From Candidatus Azambacteria bacterium (GTDB lineage Bacteria; Patescibacteriota; Minisyncoccia; GWC2-36-17; M10-OD1-4), in NCBI GenBank assembly GCA_016200995.1, contig JACQDS010000001.1:1-6219 (forward strand): 6,219 nucleotides of DNA, read 5' to 3'. The position numbers and the translations under genes were made by a program. A model generated the notes under the pieces. It did not search any database, was not told the DNA's origin, and worked only from the letters and a program-made list of their open reading frames with translations. The first letter of the stretch is position 1. Every line of letters starts with the position of its first letter. This document shows positions 1 to 6,121 of the stretch, piece after piece.

Positions 1-766
1 CAAAGAAAGCGACATTTAGAAGCGCGCTAGAAAACAGCGCGGCAATAGGGGTCGGCGCTTTGCTGTAGGCGTCCGGCTTCCAAGTGTGCATAGGGAAAAA
101 TCCTACCTTCGTGCCGTAGCCGACGAGGATGAATATAAAGGCTATCTTGGCAAGAGCAGGATCAAGATTTTTCGCGTTTTCAAAAAGCATATTCCAGTCT
201 ATCAATCTTCCGCCGGCGATATCTTTGACGGATGTCAGGTATATCAGCGTTCCGAAAAATCCCAAAAGCAGGCCGATGGAATTTATCAAAAGATATTTCC
301 AGGCGGCTTCCATCGCTGAAGGTTTGTTGTAGAAGCTTATCAAAAAAGCGGTTGAAAGCGTTGTTGCTTCAATGAGGATCCACATTATGATCGGGTTGTT
401 CACGGAAACGGCAAAAAACATTGCTATGATAAAAAGATTCAAAAGAATAAAATATTGCTTGACTCTTGTGAAGCCGACGATGCCTTTTGAAACCTCCTCC
501 TGAAAGTGGCCTTTTGAGTAGATGGAAGACAAGAGGCCTATTAAAAATATTGTCAGCATCACCAAAGCGCCAAGCGGAGTAATGGAGATGATGCTTGAAT
601 ATTCATAAGTTCCTTTTGAAGCGACCTTCATCGCTATTTGAGTGGCGGAAACCAAAGAAACAGAAGCGGCGGCGATGGCGGCGTATTCTATAGCTCGCCT
701 GCTTTTTGAAGCAAGGCTGACGGCGACGGATACTATATATGATAATGCAATGATGAGTATTTCCAT
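1..766 (-). CDS. hyfF: Hydrogenase-4 subunit F-like proton-channel subunit (NuoL/M/N family), 3' part missing
   Basis: This is the first 255 residues of a polytopic membrane protein of the proton-translocating antiporter-like family (NuoL/M/N, HyfF branch). The gene runs off the left edge. In the family it forms one proton channel of the membrane arm of group 4 hydrogenase / complex I-like enzymes. The start is ATG at 764-766, four bases after the stop of the HyfE-like gene, with no clear Shine-Dalgarno. Several hydrophobic segments are visible. The segment WILIEATTLST carries the conserved membrane glutamate (E133), and GYGTKVGFFPMHTW carries the conserved lysine (K220) of the broken helix. 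It is followed by KPDAYSKAPTPIAALFSS, the family's PDAH-x-x-AP-x-P signature with Tyr (Y234) where His is common. AAWKYLLINSIGLLLGFFGT is typical of HyfF. The function is inferred from homology, and the downstream gene expected outside the window is the large subunit. Assignment to this family is strong; HyfF over other NuoL/M/N paralogues is likely. Confidence 0.9.
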   Translation of the reverse strand, partial: MEILIIALSYIVSVAVSLASKSRRAIEYAAIAAASVSLVSATQIAMKVASKGTYEYSSIISITPLGALVMLTIFLIGLLSSIYSKGHFQEEVSKGIVGFTRVKQYFILLNLFIIAMFFAVSVNNPIIMWILIEATTLSTAFLISFYNKPSAMEAAWKYLLINSIGLLLGFFGTLIYLTSVKDIAGGRLIDWNMLFENAKNLDPALAKIAFIFILVGYGTKVGFFPMHTWKPDAYSKAPTPIAALFSSALLNVAFF

Positions 767-770
767 AGTT

Positions 771-1418
771 TTAATCTTTTAACAATTTCATTTCTGTTGA
801 ATCAAGCGTGCCAAACTGCCTGTAGATCATTGAAACAAAAACGGATGCTATCATTATCCAGATAAAGATGTTGAATATTATGCCGATCTGAAGTCCGGGA
901 GCTTGTTCAAGACCGGAGAAAATAGCGAAAAAAACAATACCGTTCTCAAGCGACAAAACGCCTATCATCTGCGATATGATGCCTTTTCTGTTTATGATGA
1001 GGAAAAAAGAGATCAAGATGACAGCGATGGCAATGGCCGCCATATTTTGAGCTTCTCCAGCTATTTTCGTAAGCGAGGAAAATATTCCGGAGTGAGCGAT
1101 GACCGTCAGAGCCGTGACGGCAAGAAGCGTCAGGGGAATATTTAAATATGTGCTTGCGGAATATTTGAGATGATGCTTTTTTATCAGTCTTGATAAAAAG
1201 AGCGGAGCAATGATCGACTTGACGGCAAATGTCAGAATGATGACAAAAAGCAGAAGCCATGACCTATTTTCAAAAAAGTAGTAAAGCAAAACGGCCGAGA
1301 CGGCGAGCGACTGGAAGGCATAAAGCGAGACGGCGGTCAGATTTCTTTTTATGGCGTTGAGAAAAACCGCCGCGAGAAATATTATCAATATTGAAATTTG
1401 AAGTATCATATTTTCCAT
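771..1418 (-). CDS. hyfE: Hydrogenase-4 subunit E-like membrane protein
   Basis: This is a 215-residue, almost wholly hydrophobic protein with about six or seven membrane segments, the usual size for HyfE. In group 4 hydrogenases HyfE sits in the membrane arm; its C-terminal half resembles NuoK. The signature is INRKGIISQMIGVLSLENGIVFFA (residues about 142-165), with the NuoK-like membrane glutamate at E158. A further buried charge, K67, lies in the N-terminal half. The start ATGGAAAAT follows the stop of the HyfC-like gene by a single base, and the next gene (HyfF-like) starts four bases after its stop, so translation is probably coupled. No Shine-Dalgarno is seen. The family assignment comes from the SLENG signature, the length and the position between HyfC and HyfF. 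The protein has no redox centre and is expected to help with ion conduction or with assembly of the pump modules. Confidence 0.88.
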   Translation of the reverse strand: MENMILQISILIIFLAAVFLNAIKRNLTAVSLYAFQSLAVSAVLLYYFFENRSWLLLFVIILTFAVKSIIAPLFLSRLIKKHHLKYSASTYLNIPLTLLAVTALTVIAHSGIFSSLTKIAGEAQNMAAIAIAVILISFFLIINRKGIISQMIGVLSLENGIVFFAIFSGLEQAPGLQIGIIFNIFIWIMIASVFVSMIYRQFGTLDSTEMKLLKD

Positions 1419-1419
1419 A

Positions 1420-2346
1420 TTAAATTATCAGGCCGATGGCCACAATGCTTAAAATAAAAGATGTGAATAAGAGGTCCGGAAGCCTGAAAAATCTCAGCTT
1501 TGATATACTTGACTCTATCACCGCTATCGCCAAGCAAAATGCCAAGGCTTTTAAAACAAACGCCGCAATGCCGACGGCTATCTCTGAAAATGTTGCCGCA
1601 TTTGCTATGCCGACGGGGAAAAACAGACTTGAGCCAAAGGCGATAAATATGGCAAGTTTGTTTGCCGACGCCCACTCCATCAAGGCGAGTCTTTTGCCGG
1701 AATATTCAAGGATCATCGCTTCGTGGATCATTGTCAGTTCAAGATGGGTTGCCGGATTGTCAAAGGGGAAGCGGGCGGTTTCTGCAAGCATAGCGATGAA
1801 AAATCCCAAAAACGCCAAAATAACAGGCAGAAAAGTGAAAGCGCCGTGCTCCGCGACAAAGCCGGAGATGGAAAAAAGATTAGTGCTGCCGGCAAGAAGC
1901 GAAAGCGCAAAGAGCGAAAGGAGCAGACTGCCTTCGGTGATGGCGGCGACCGTCATCTCTCTTGATGCGCCAAAGCCTCCAAAAGGCCCGCCGGTGTCCA
2001 TTCCCGCAAGCGCAAGGAAAAATGTTCCTATGGCAAGCATGTAGATAACAGCTATGATGTCGCTTGTGAGATGATTGGAAAGAAAAGACGCGACAGTTGA
2101 AACGCTTGCCGCAACGACCAAGGTGGAAAAAAAAAACAAAAATGGCGCAACTCGAAATACCCAAGAAGCATCGGAGCTTATTATTTCATCTTTGTTCATC
2201 AGTTTCCACAAGTCTCTGTAAGGCTGGAATACGCTTGCGCCTTGGCGGTTTTGAAATTTGGCTTTTATCTTTCTGATGATGCCGACAAAAATCGGCGAGA
2301 TGGCCGGTATTATCAAGAGTTGAATTATCCAAGCTAAAAATTCCAT
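1420..2346 (-). CDS. hyfC: HyfC/HycD-like membrane anchor subunit (NuoH family)
   Basis: This 308-residue polytopic protein belongs to the NuoH family (HyfC/HycD branch). It forms the heel of the membrane arm, where the peripheral redox module docks and couples to the proton channels. Family signatures are intact: RQGASVFQPYRDLWKL (residues 34-49), DTGGPFGGFGASREM (117-131), AETARFPFDNPATHLELT (188-205) followed by IHEAMILEYSG, and ESSISKLRFFR near the C-terminus. The many acidic and basic residues of the E-channel loops (E189, R192, D196, E203, E209, E214) are present. I chose ATG at 2344-2346, giving MEFLAWIIQLL. A longer reading frame open to 2463 adds 39 polar residues that overlap the HyfB C-terminus and match nothing in the family. 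The start lies four bases after the HyfB stop, and the stop lies one base before the HyfE start. No Shine-Dalgarno is seen, so coupled translation is inferred. Confidence 0.93.
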   Translation of the reverse strand: MEFLAWIIQLLIIPAISPIFVGIIRKIKAKFQNRQGASVFQPYRDLWKLMNKDEIISSDASWVFRVAPFLFFFSTLVVAASVSTVASFLSNHLTSDIIAVIYMLAIGTFFLALAGMDTGGPFGGFGASREMTVAAITEGSLLLSLFALSLLAGSTNLFSISGFVAEHGAFTFLPVILAFLGFFIAMLAETARFPFDNPATHLELTMIHEAMILEYSGKRLALMEWASANKLAIFIAFGSSLFFPVGIANAATFSEIAVGIAAFVLKALAFCLAIAVIESSISKLRFFRLPDLLFTSFILSIVAIGLII

Positions 2347-2350
2347 ATTT

Positions 2351-4411
2351 TTAAATAGTTGATGCAAATAATAACGCAAGCAAAGCGAGGAATATGTAGA
2401 GTATGTAAGCGTTGATGTTTCCGCTTTGGATCTTTTTGATATGCTTTTCAGAAATATTTTCAATGAAATTATTCAGCGGACTATAAATATAGCTTCGGTA
2501 TATGTCAGCAATCCCCAGAACTATTGTCCTTGATTCCGGAAAGTATCTCATATTGGCATCGCGATATTCTGTGCCGATCTGTTTGCTTGGTCTTAAGACA
2601 CCTTTAAATATCATTATGATCGACCTTGAAAATCCTGTAGTTGTGATCTCCATTCTTGGAGTTAAATCCGTTCCGCAATCCCATGTTCTTCCCGTGGAAA
2701 CTTTTTGATTTTTGTTTATCATATAAATGGCGATGATGGCGGATGCGAAGATCGCAAATGCCAAAGCGAAAAAGATAGCCGGAGCGGAGACTGACGCAAA
2801 GCCGTTGTTTACAAATATCGTTCCGGAGCCGGAAACCGCCATCGCCGCGCCGCTTGGCATATTGAGATTTTTTGCAACCTCTGCCAAAAGTTCGGAAACC
2901 TTTCCGGAGAATAGCCCAAACGCCAATGAGAGTCCGGCAAGCGCTGCCATGCCAAAGAGCAAAGAGAAAGAGGATTCTTTCACATTTTTAATCTCCTCGC
3001 TTCTTTGGCGGGCCAGGAATGTCGCGCCAAACGCTTTGACAAAACAAGCCAAAGCGAGTCCGCTTGTCAAAGCAAGCAATCCGGCGGAAAGAATGAATAA
3101 CCATTTGATATTGTTGCTTATGAAGCTTGCTCCGGAAAATAGCGACTGAAATGTCAGCCACTCGCTCGCAAATCCGTTAAAAGGCGGAAGAGCGGAGATC
3201 GCCATCGCGCCGATAAGGAAAAAGAAAGCTGTGTAAGGCAGAAATTTTATCAAACCGCCGTATTTTTCCATATTTTTTGTTTTGACGCTTGCGATGACGG
3301 AGCCGGCTGATAGGAAAAGCAGGGACTTGAATGTCGCGTGATTAAGTGTATGAAAAAGCGCGGCGATAAGTCCAAGAGATGCTATCGCCGGCATATTCAA
3401 AGAGGAAAATACCAAAGCGCTGCCAATACCCAAAAGTATGATGCCGATGTTTTCAATACTGTGATACGCCAAAAGCCTTTTTAGATCGTGTTCGGTGAGG
3501 GCGTACAGCACTCCAAGCAAAGCGGAGACTGTGCCGGCGACAAGAACCAAAGAACCCCACCACAAAGGCGCTCCGATAAAAATATCCAAAAATATTTTTA
3601 TCATCATATATATGCCGGTTTTTATCATCACGCCGGACATCAAAGCCGAAACATGCGAAGGAGCGGCCGGGTGGGCGTCCGGCAGCCAGATATGAAAAGG
3701 TATGACGCCCGCCTTTGTGCCAAAGCCTGCGAACGCAAGGAGGAAGATGATGTTTTTTGCGACATCCGGTATCAGCTCCGCATTTTCTTTTATGATATTA
3801 AAGTCAAAAGAGCCGGTGAATTTGTAAAGCATCAAAAAGGCGATGATTATAAATGTCGTGCCGATGTGGGTCATTATGAAATATGTGACGCCGGCTTTGA
3901 TATTTTTTCTCTCTTTGTATTCGTATATGACCAAAAAATAAGAAGCCAGCGTCATTACTTCCCAAGCCAAAAGGAAAAAGAGAACGTTAGAAGCGGAAAC
4001 AACGGCGAGCATTCCGAGTATGAATGTGTTGTAGAAAAATCCGAGCGAGCCGATATTATATTTTTTGTAGAAATGCTTGATGTATCCGATGCCGTAAATT
4101 GAGCAGAAGAGCGCTATCAAGGATATTGTAAATATGAAAAATGCCGAAAGCTTGTTTATGTAAAATGAGGCGGAGAAAAGGTGCGCGTTGCTGAAAGCCT
4201 CTATTGAGTAATATAGCGGAACGGAGGATTTAAAAGCCAAGATCGCAAATATGACGCCATAGGCGGAGCCGGCTATTGAAAAAAAGCTGGCAAAGAAATT
4301 AGCCATTTTGTCATTTTTCCTGAAAAGCAAAGAGCTAAAAGCTCCGAAAGCAAAAAGCGATATTAAAGCGAGAAATCCTGTTTTTGATAAGATGATTTCA
4401 GACATGATCAT
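2351..4411 (-). CDS. hyfB: HyfB/HycC-like proton-channel subunit (NuoL family)
   Basis: This is a 686-residue antiporter-like subunit, full length for HyfB/HycC, with about 15-16 membrane helices. In the family it conducts protons (or Na+) across the membrane, driven by the peripheral module. Conserved features are present: AWEVMTLASYFLV with membrane Glu E151; GFGTKAGVIPFHIWLPDAHPAAPSHVSALMSG with K233; MIKTG with K264; LTEHDLKRLLAYHSIENIG with K311 and H317; LFHTLNHATFKSLLF with H354 and H358; and FVKAFG with K459. The C-terminal signature TWDCGTDLTPRMEITTTGFS (residues about 577-595) is diagnostic of the HyfB/HycC branch and precedes an amphipathic stretch and a last membrane helix. The start ATG overlaps the stop of the small-subunit gene as ATGA; a second in-frame ATG two codons later (4403-4405) is also possible. 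The pump residues look intact, in contrast to the altered small subunit. Confidence 0.95.
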   Translation of the reverse strand: MIMSEIILSKTGFLALISLFAFGAFSSLLFRKNDKMANFFASFFSIAGSAYGVIFAILAFKSSVPLYYSIEAFSNAHLFSASFYINKLSAFFIFTISLIALFCSIYGIGYIKHFYKKYNIGSLGFFYNTFILGMLAVVSASNVLFFLLAWEVMTLASYFLVIYEYKERKNIKAGVTYFIMTHIGTTFIIIAFLMLYKFTGSFDFNIIKENAELIPDVAKNIIFLLAFAGFGTKAGVIPFHIWLPDAHPAAPSHVSALMSGVMIKTGIYMMIKIFLDIFIGAPLWWGSLVLVAGTVSALLGVLYALTEHDLKRLLAYHSIENIGIILLGIGSALVFSSLNMPAIASLGLIAALFHTLNHATFKSLLFLSAGSVIASVKTKNMEKYGGLIKFLPYTAFFFLIGAMAISALPPFNGFASEWLTFQSLFSGASFISNNIKWLFILSAGLLALTSGLALACFVKAFGATFLARQRSEEIKNVKESSFSLLFGMAALAGLSLAFGLFSGKVSELLAEVAKNLNMPSGAAMAVSGSGTIFVNNGFASVSAPAIFFALAFAIFASAIIAIYMINKNQKVSTGRTWDCGTDLTPRMEITTTGFSRSIIMIFKGVLRPSKQIGTEYRDANMRYFPESRTIVLGIADIYRSYIYSPLNNFIENISEKHIKKIQSGNINAYILYIFLALLALLFASTI

Positions 4412-4938
4412 TTTTTAGAATCAATTGCTTCCAGTATTTTAAGCAGATGGCATATTATCTCTCTTGGCGAAGGCGGGTCCCCGGGGATCTGATAGTCAAC
4501 TGGAATGACGGAGCTGACCCCGCCAACCACCGCATAAGAATCTTTGTATATACCGCCGTCTATGGCATCGTCTCCGACAGTTACCACTATCTTTGGGTCG
4601 GGAGTGGTTTCGTAAGCTCTTATCAACGCCTCTTTCATGTTTCTCGTGACAGGGCCGGTGACCATAAGCATATCGGCGTGTTTTGGCGAAGCGACAAAAT
4701 GCACTCCGAACCGTTCAACGTCATAAAAGGCGTTGCCGAGAGCGACCAGCTCCTGCTCGCAGGAGTTGTCCGAGCCGGCGTCAACCTCTCTTATGGCGAG
4801 AGATCCTCTGAAAAGTTTTTTTACCTTCTCTTCTATTTTTTTTCCAACCGCCTCTATTTCAACATCATCTGCGCAAAGCTGTTTTGCGTCTATGATATTG
4901 TTTGGCGTTGAAAAGATCTTTGCGAAAAGCCTTAACAT
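4408..4938 (-). CDS. NuoB/HyfI-like small subunit lacking three of four [4Fe-4S] cysteines
   Basis: This is a 176-residue peripheral subunit of the NuoB / hydrogenase small-subunit family (HyfI/HycG branch) and the first gene of the operon. In the family it holds the proximal [4Fe-4S] cluster (N2 in complex I) next to the active site. The fold signatures are well kept: MVTGPVTRNMKEAL (residues about 92-105), VGDDAIDGGIYKDSYAVVGGV (121-141) and PVDYQIPGDPPSP (146-158). The cluster ligands are not. The usual CNGCE reads DNSCE (D57, C60), GDCA reads GDDA (D124) and PGCPP reads PGDPP (D154). Only C60 remains of the four; the other two cysteines, C22 and C163, lie elsewhere. The codons are GAC, GAT and GAC, each two base changes from a Cys codon, so sequencing error cannot explain them. 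The stop overlaps the HyfB start. No Shine-Dalgarno precedes the ATG at 4936-4938. Family membership is secure; an electron-transfer role is doubtful. Confidence 0.92.
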   Translation of the reverse strand: MLRLFAKIFSTPNNIIDAKQLCADDVEIEAVGKKIEEKVKKLFRGSLAIREVDAGSDNSCEQELVALGNAFYDVERFGVHFVASPKHADMLMVTGPVTRNMKEALIRAYETTPDPKIVVTVGDDAIDGGIYKDSYAVVGGVSSVIPVDYQIPGDPPSPREIICHLLKILEAIDSKK

Positions 4939-4952
4939 AAAATCAGGTTAAG
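4931..4952. repeat. Inverted repeat spanning the start of the small-subunit gene
   Basis: CTTAAC (4931-4936) and GTTAAG (4947-4952) form a perfect 6-bp inverted repeat separated by 10 bases. The start codon of the small-subunit gene (4936-4938) lies at the edge of one arm and in the loop. In the mRNA this could make a weak, AU-rich hairpin over the start, or in DNA it could be an operator just downstream of the proposed transcription start. It may also be chance in an AT-rich region. Confidence 0.3.
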
Positions 4953-4966
4953 AATTGTTGTTTTTT

Positions 4967-4995
4967 ATATTATTCCTATTTATTTTTTTTTGCAA
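4967..4995 (-). promoter_or_regulatory. Sigma70-like promoter of the hyf-like operon
   Basis: Read on the minus strand, TTGCAA (4990-4995) and TAATAT (4967-4972) are separated by 17 bases, the ideal spacing for a vegetative sigma-factor promoter. The spacer contains a run of seven A. Transcription would start near 4960, leaving a leader of about 20 bases before the ATG at 4938, without a Shine-Dalgarno. It lies back to back with the promoter of the plus-strand gene, with 23 bases between the two -35 boxes. The call rests on motif match only. Confidence 0.5.
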
Positions 4996-5018
4996 TAGGA
5001 GGCGACAGCGGGTAAAAT

Positions 5019-5045
5019 TTGACTTATTTGAAAATCTGTTATACT
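5019..5045 (+). promoter_or_regulatory. Extended -10 promoter of the orphan gene
   Basis: TTGACT (5019-5024) and TATACT (5040-5045) are 15 bases apart. The spacing is short, but the -10 box is preceded by TG and one base (5037-5039), an extended -10 element that can make up for weak -35 spacing. Transcription would start near 5052, about 27 bases before the ATG at 5079 and upstream of a good ribosome binding site. Confidence 0.6.
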
Positions 5046-5068
5046 ATTTTTGCACAATTGTTCTTTTT

Positions 5069-5073
5069 GGAGG
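5069..5073 (+). promoter_or_regulatory. Strong Shine-Dalgarno of the orphan gene
   Basis: GGAGG ends five bases before the ATG at 5079-5081. It fixes the start of the orphan gene there and excludes a longer frame open from 5019, which begins inside the promoter. It is the only clear Shine-Dalgarno in front of a gene in this window, which makes it stand out. Confidence 0.8.
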
Positions 5074-5078
5074 AAAAT

Positions 5079-5471
5079 ATGACCATCGACATAAAAAAGG
5101 TTTTCGTCAGAGGCTTGCAAGACTCTTGCGTGAGGGAGTTTGTGTTTGAAGAAGATTTCAATATAATACACGGCTCCACGGTTTTTCATTCTCACCCGAG
5201 CCATTCCGACGCTGTTTATTGCAGCAAGGTATATGGTTCTAGAGCTGGAGGGCTTTTAAACTCTATATTCTCTGTCGTAAAAGACGACAAGCAAGTCGTC
5301 ATGAGTATGAAAGTTCACAGGATGGGAATTACGATAGATCTTCATAGGGGACATCAATGGACACCTGATGTTTCAGAGGAATTTAAAGCCAGAATAAAAA
5401 ATTGGCTGAAGGAGTGCGATGTTGAAGCTTGTATCATAAATGAACCTCGAATTTATGAGGGAACAGATTAA
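5079..5471 (+). CDS. Hypothetical small His/Cys-containing protein
   Basis: I do not recognise this 130-residue protein. It is soluble: no signal peptide and no membrane helix are seen. The start is set by the Shine-Dalgarno at 5069-5073. The N-terminal half looks like beta strands with a central HGSTVFHSHPSHSDAVYC stretch (residues 31-48) holding four His and one Cys. Further His are at 80, 89 and 92, and Cys at 17, 113 and 118. The C-terminal part, from about residue 97, is predicted by eye to be an amphipathic helix (SEEFKARIKNWLKEC) followed by a short tail. The His cluster could bind metal, but the spacing does not fit the JAMM motif or any other motif I can name. It is a single-gene unit with its own promoter and terminator, divergent from the hydrogenase-like operon. 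A functional link with that operon is possible but has no direct support. Confidence 0.85.
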   Translation: MTIDIKKVFVRGLQDSCVREFVFEEDFNIIHGSTVFHSHPSHSDAVYCSKVYGSRAGGLLNSIFSVVKDDKQVVMSMKVHRMGITIDLHRGHQWTPDVSEEFKARIKNWLKECDVEACIINEPRIYEGTD

Positions 5472-5480
5472 ATAACTTTA

Positions 5481-5512
5481 AAACCCGTCCGGCACCTGCC
5501 GGATGGGTTTTT
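5481..5512 (+). terminator. Rho-independent terminator after the orphan gene
   Basis: A 13-bp stem (arms 5481-5493 and 5498-5510, one G-U pair, loop ACCT) is GC-rich in the middle and is followed by T residues through 5512. It begins nine bases after the TAA stop at 5469-5471. This is a standard intrinsic terminator that isolates the orphan gene from the next one. Confidence 0.88.
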
Positions 5513-5514
5513 CC

Positions 5515-5544
5515 TTGCATTACTTTGTAACAAAATGGTATAAT
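5515..5544 (+). promoter_or_regulatory. Promoter of the exported coiled-coil protein gene
   Basis: TTGCAT (5515-5520) and a perfect TATAAT (5539-5544) are separated by 18 bases. TG plus one base (5536-5538) makes an extended -10. It starts directly after the preceding terminator. Transcription would begin near 5551, giving an AT-rich leader of about 34 bases without a Shine-Dalgarno before the ATG at 5585. Confidence 0.7.
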
Positions 5545-5584
5545 AAAAGTCATCTAGTATAGTAATTATTAAAATTTAAAAAAT

Positions 5585-6112
5585 ATGAAAAATATTATCG
5601 CATTGGCGGTTTTTGCGTTACTGGCTATGGGCGGAGCGGCATTTGCTCAAACGGCGACAACAACTACCGACACCGGTACAAGCGCAACAACTACCGACAC
5701 CGGTACAAGCGCAACAACTACCGCTAACGTTTCAACAAGCTCCTCTACTTCTGAGCAGATGGGCAAGGATATAAGCTCTTTCAATAAAGATGCGGAAGGG
5801 CAGATCAAGGCTTTGAATCAAGAGATGGAGGCGAAGATAAAAGCTATACGCGCAGAATACAAAGCAAAGATGCAACAGATAAGGAAGGATGCGCAGGTTA
5901 AGAAAGATGCGTTGAAGGCAACCTTAAAAGCCGCTCAAAAAGCAAAGAAAGAGCAGTTAAAGGCGGAAAAGGAAAAGTTAAAAGCAGAGAAGAAAAAAGC
6001 GCAAGAAGCTCTAAAAGAGCAGAGGGAGAAAATTAGAAAAACGGCAACGACAACTCCCGATGCTTCAGCTGGCTCAGGACAAGGCGCAACAGCGACTACG
6101 ACAGCTCAATAG
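5585..6112 (+). CDS. Exported Thr-rich, Lys/Glu/Ala coiled-coil protein, function unknown
   Basis: This 175-residue protein has a clear signal peptide: MKNIIALAVFALLAMGGAAFA with a type I cleavage site after AFA (residue 21). There is no lipobox Cys, and no Cys or Trp anywhere. The mature chain has three parts. Residues 22-57 are a Thr/Ser-rich low-complexity linker containing two exact copies of a nine-residue repeat (TTTDTGTSA). Residues about 58-151 are a long charged helix rich in Lys, Glu, Ala and Gln, very likely coiled coil, with LKAEKEKLKAEKKKAQ at its core. Residues 152-175 are a second Thr/Ala/Gly-rich tail. The layout suggests a periplasmic or cell-surface structural or spacer protein; the linkers could be glycosylated. 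No enzymatic motif is seen. Low complexity makes family assignment by similarity unreliable. It is transcribed alone between its own promoter and a strong terminator. No Shine-Dalgarno precedes the ATG; the start rests on the signal peptide and the promoter position. Confidence 0.88.
   Translation: MKNIIALAVFALLAMGGAAFAQTATTTTDTGTSATTTDTGTSATTTANVSTSSSTSEQMGKDISSFNKDAEGQIKALNQEMEAKIKAIRAEYKAKMQQIRKDAQVKKDALKATLKAAQKAKKEQLKAEKEKLKAEKKKAQEALKEQREKIRKTATTTPDASAGSGQGATATTTAQ
5660..5722 (+). repeat. Perfect 27-bp in-frame tandem repeat
   Basis: Two identical 27-bp units (5660-5686 and 5687-5713) are followed by the first nine bases of a third (5714-5722). Each unit encodes nine residues, TTTDTGTSA, within the Thr-rich linker just after the signal peptide. 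Identity at every third-codon position points to a recent duplication rather than to selection on the protein alone. Being a multiple of three, copy-number change would lengthen or shorten the linker without a frameshift. Confidence 0.9.
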
Positions 6113-6121
6113 TCATTTTAA

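Noticed and set aside
1436..2044. Open plus-strand frame of 202 residues
   Set aside because: It lies wholly antisense to the HyfC-like gene, whose family motifs are unmistakable, and the product has no recognisable feature.
2347..2463. N-terminal extension of the HyfC-like protein
   Set aside because: The extra residues are polar, overlap the HyfB C-terminus and do not occur in the NuoH family; the ATG at 2344-2346 gives the expected N-terminus.
3488..4102. Open plus-strand frame of 204 residues
   Set aside because: It is antisense to the most conserved part of the HyfB-like gene and reads as a low-quality charged peptide with no domain.
4408..4938. Small-subunit gene as a decayed pseudogene
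   Set aside because: The frame is open and of full length, the motifs around the lost cysteines are intact, and all three changes go to Asp, which does not look like random decay.
5169..5222. JAMM/MPN+ metalloprotease motif in the orphan protein (HSHP)
   Set aside because: The motif needs HxHP followed at fixed distance by SxxD and an upstream Glu; the spacing here does not fit.
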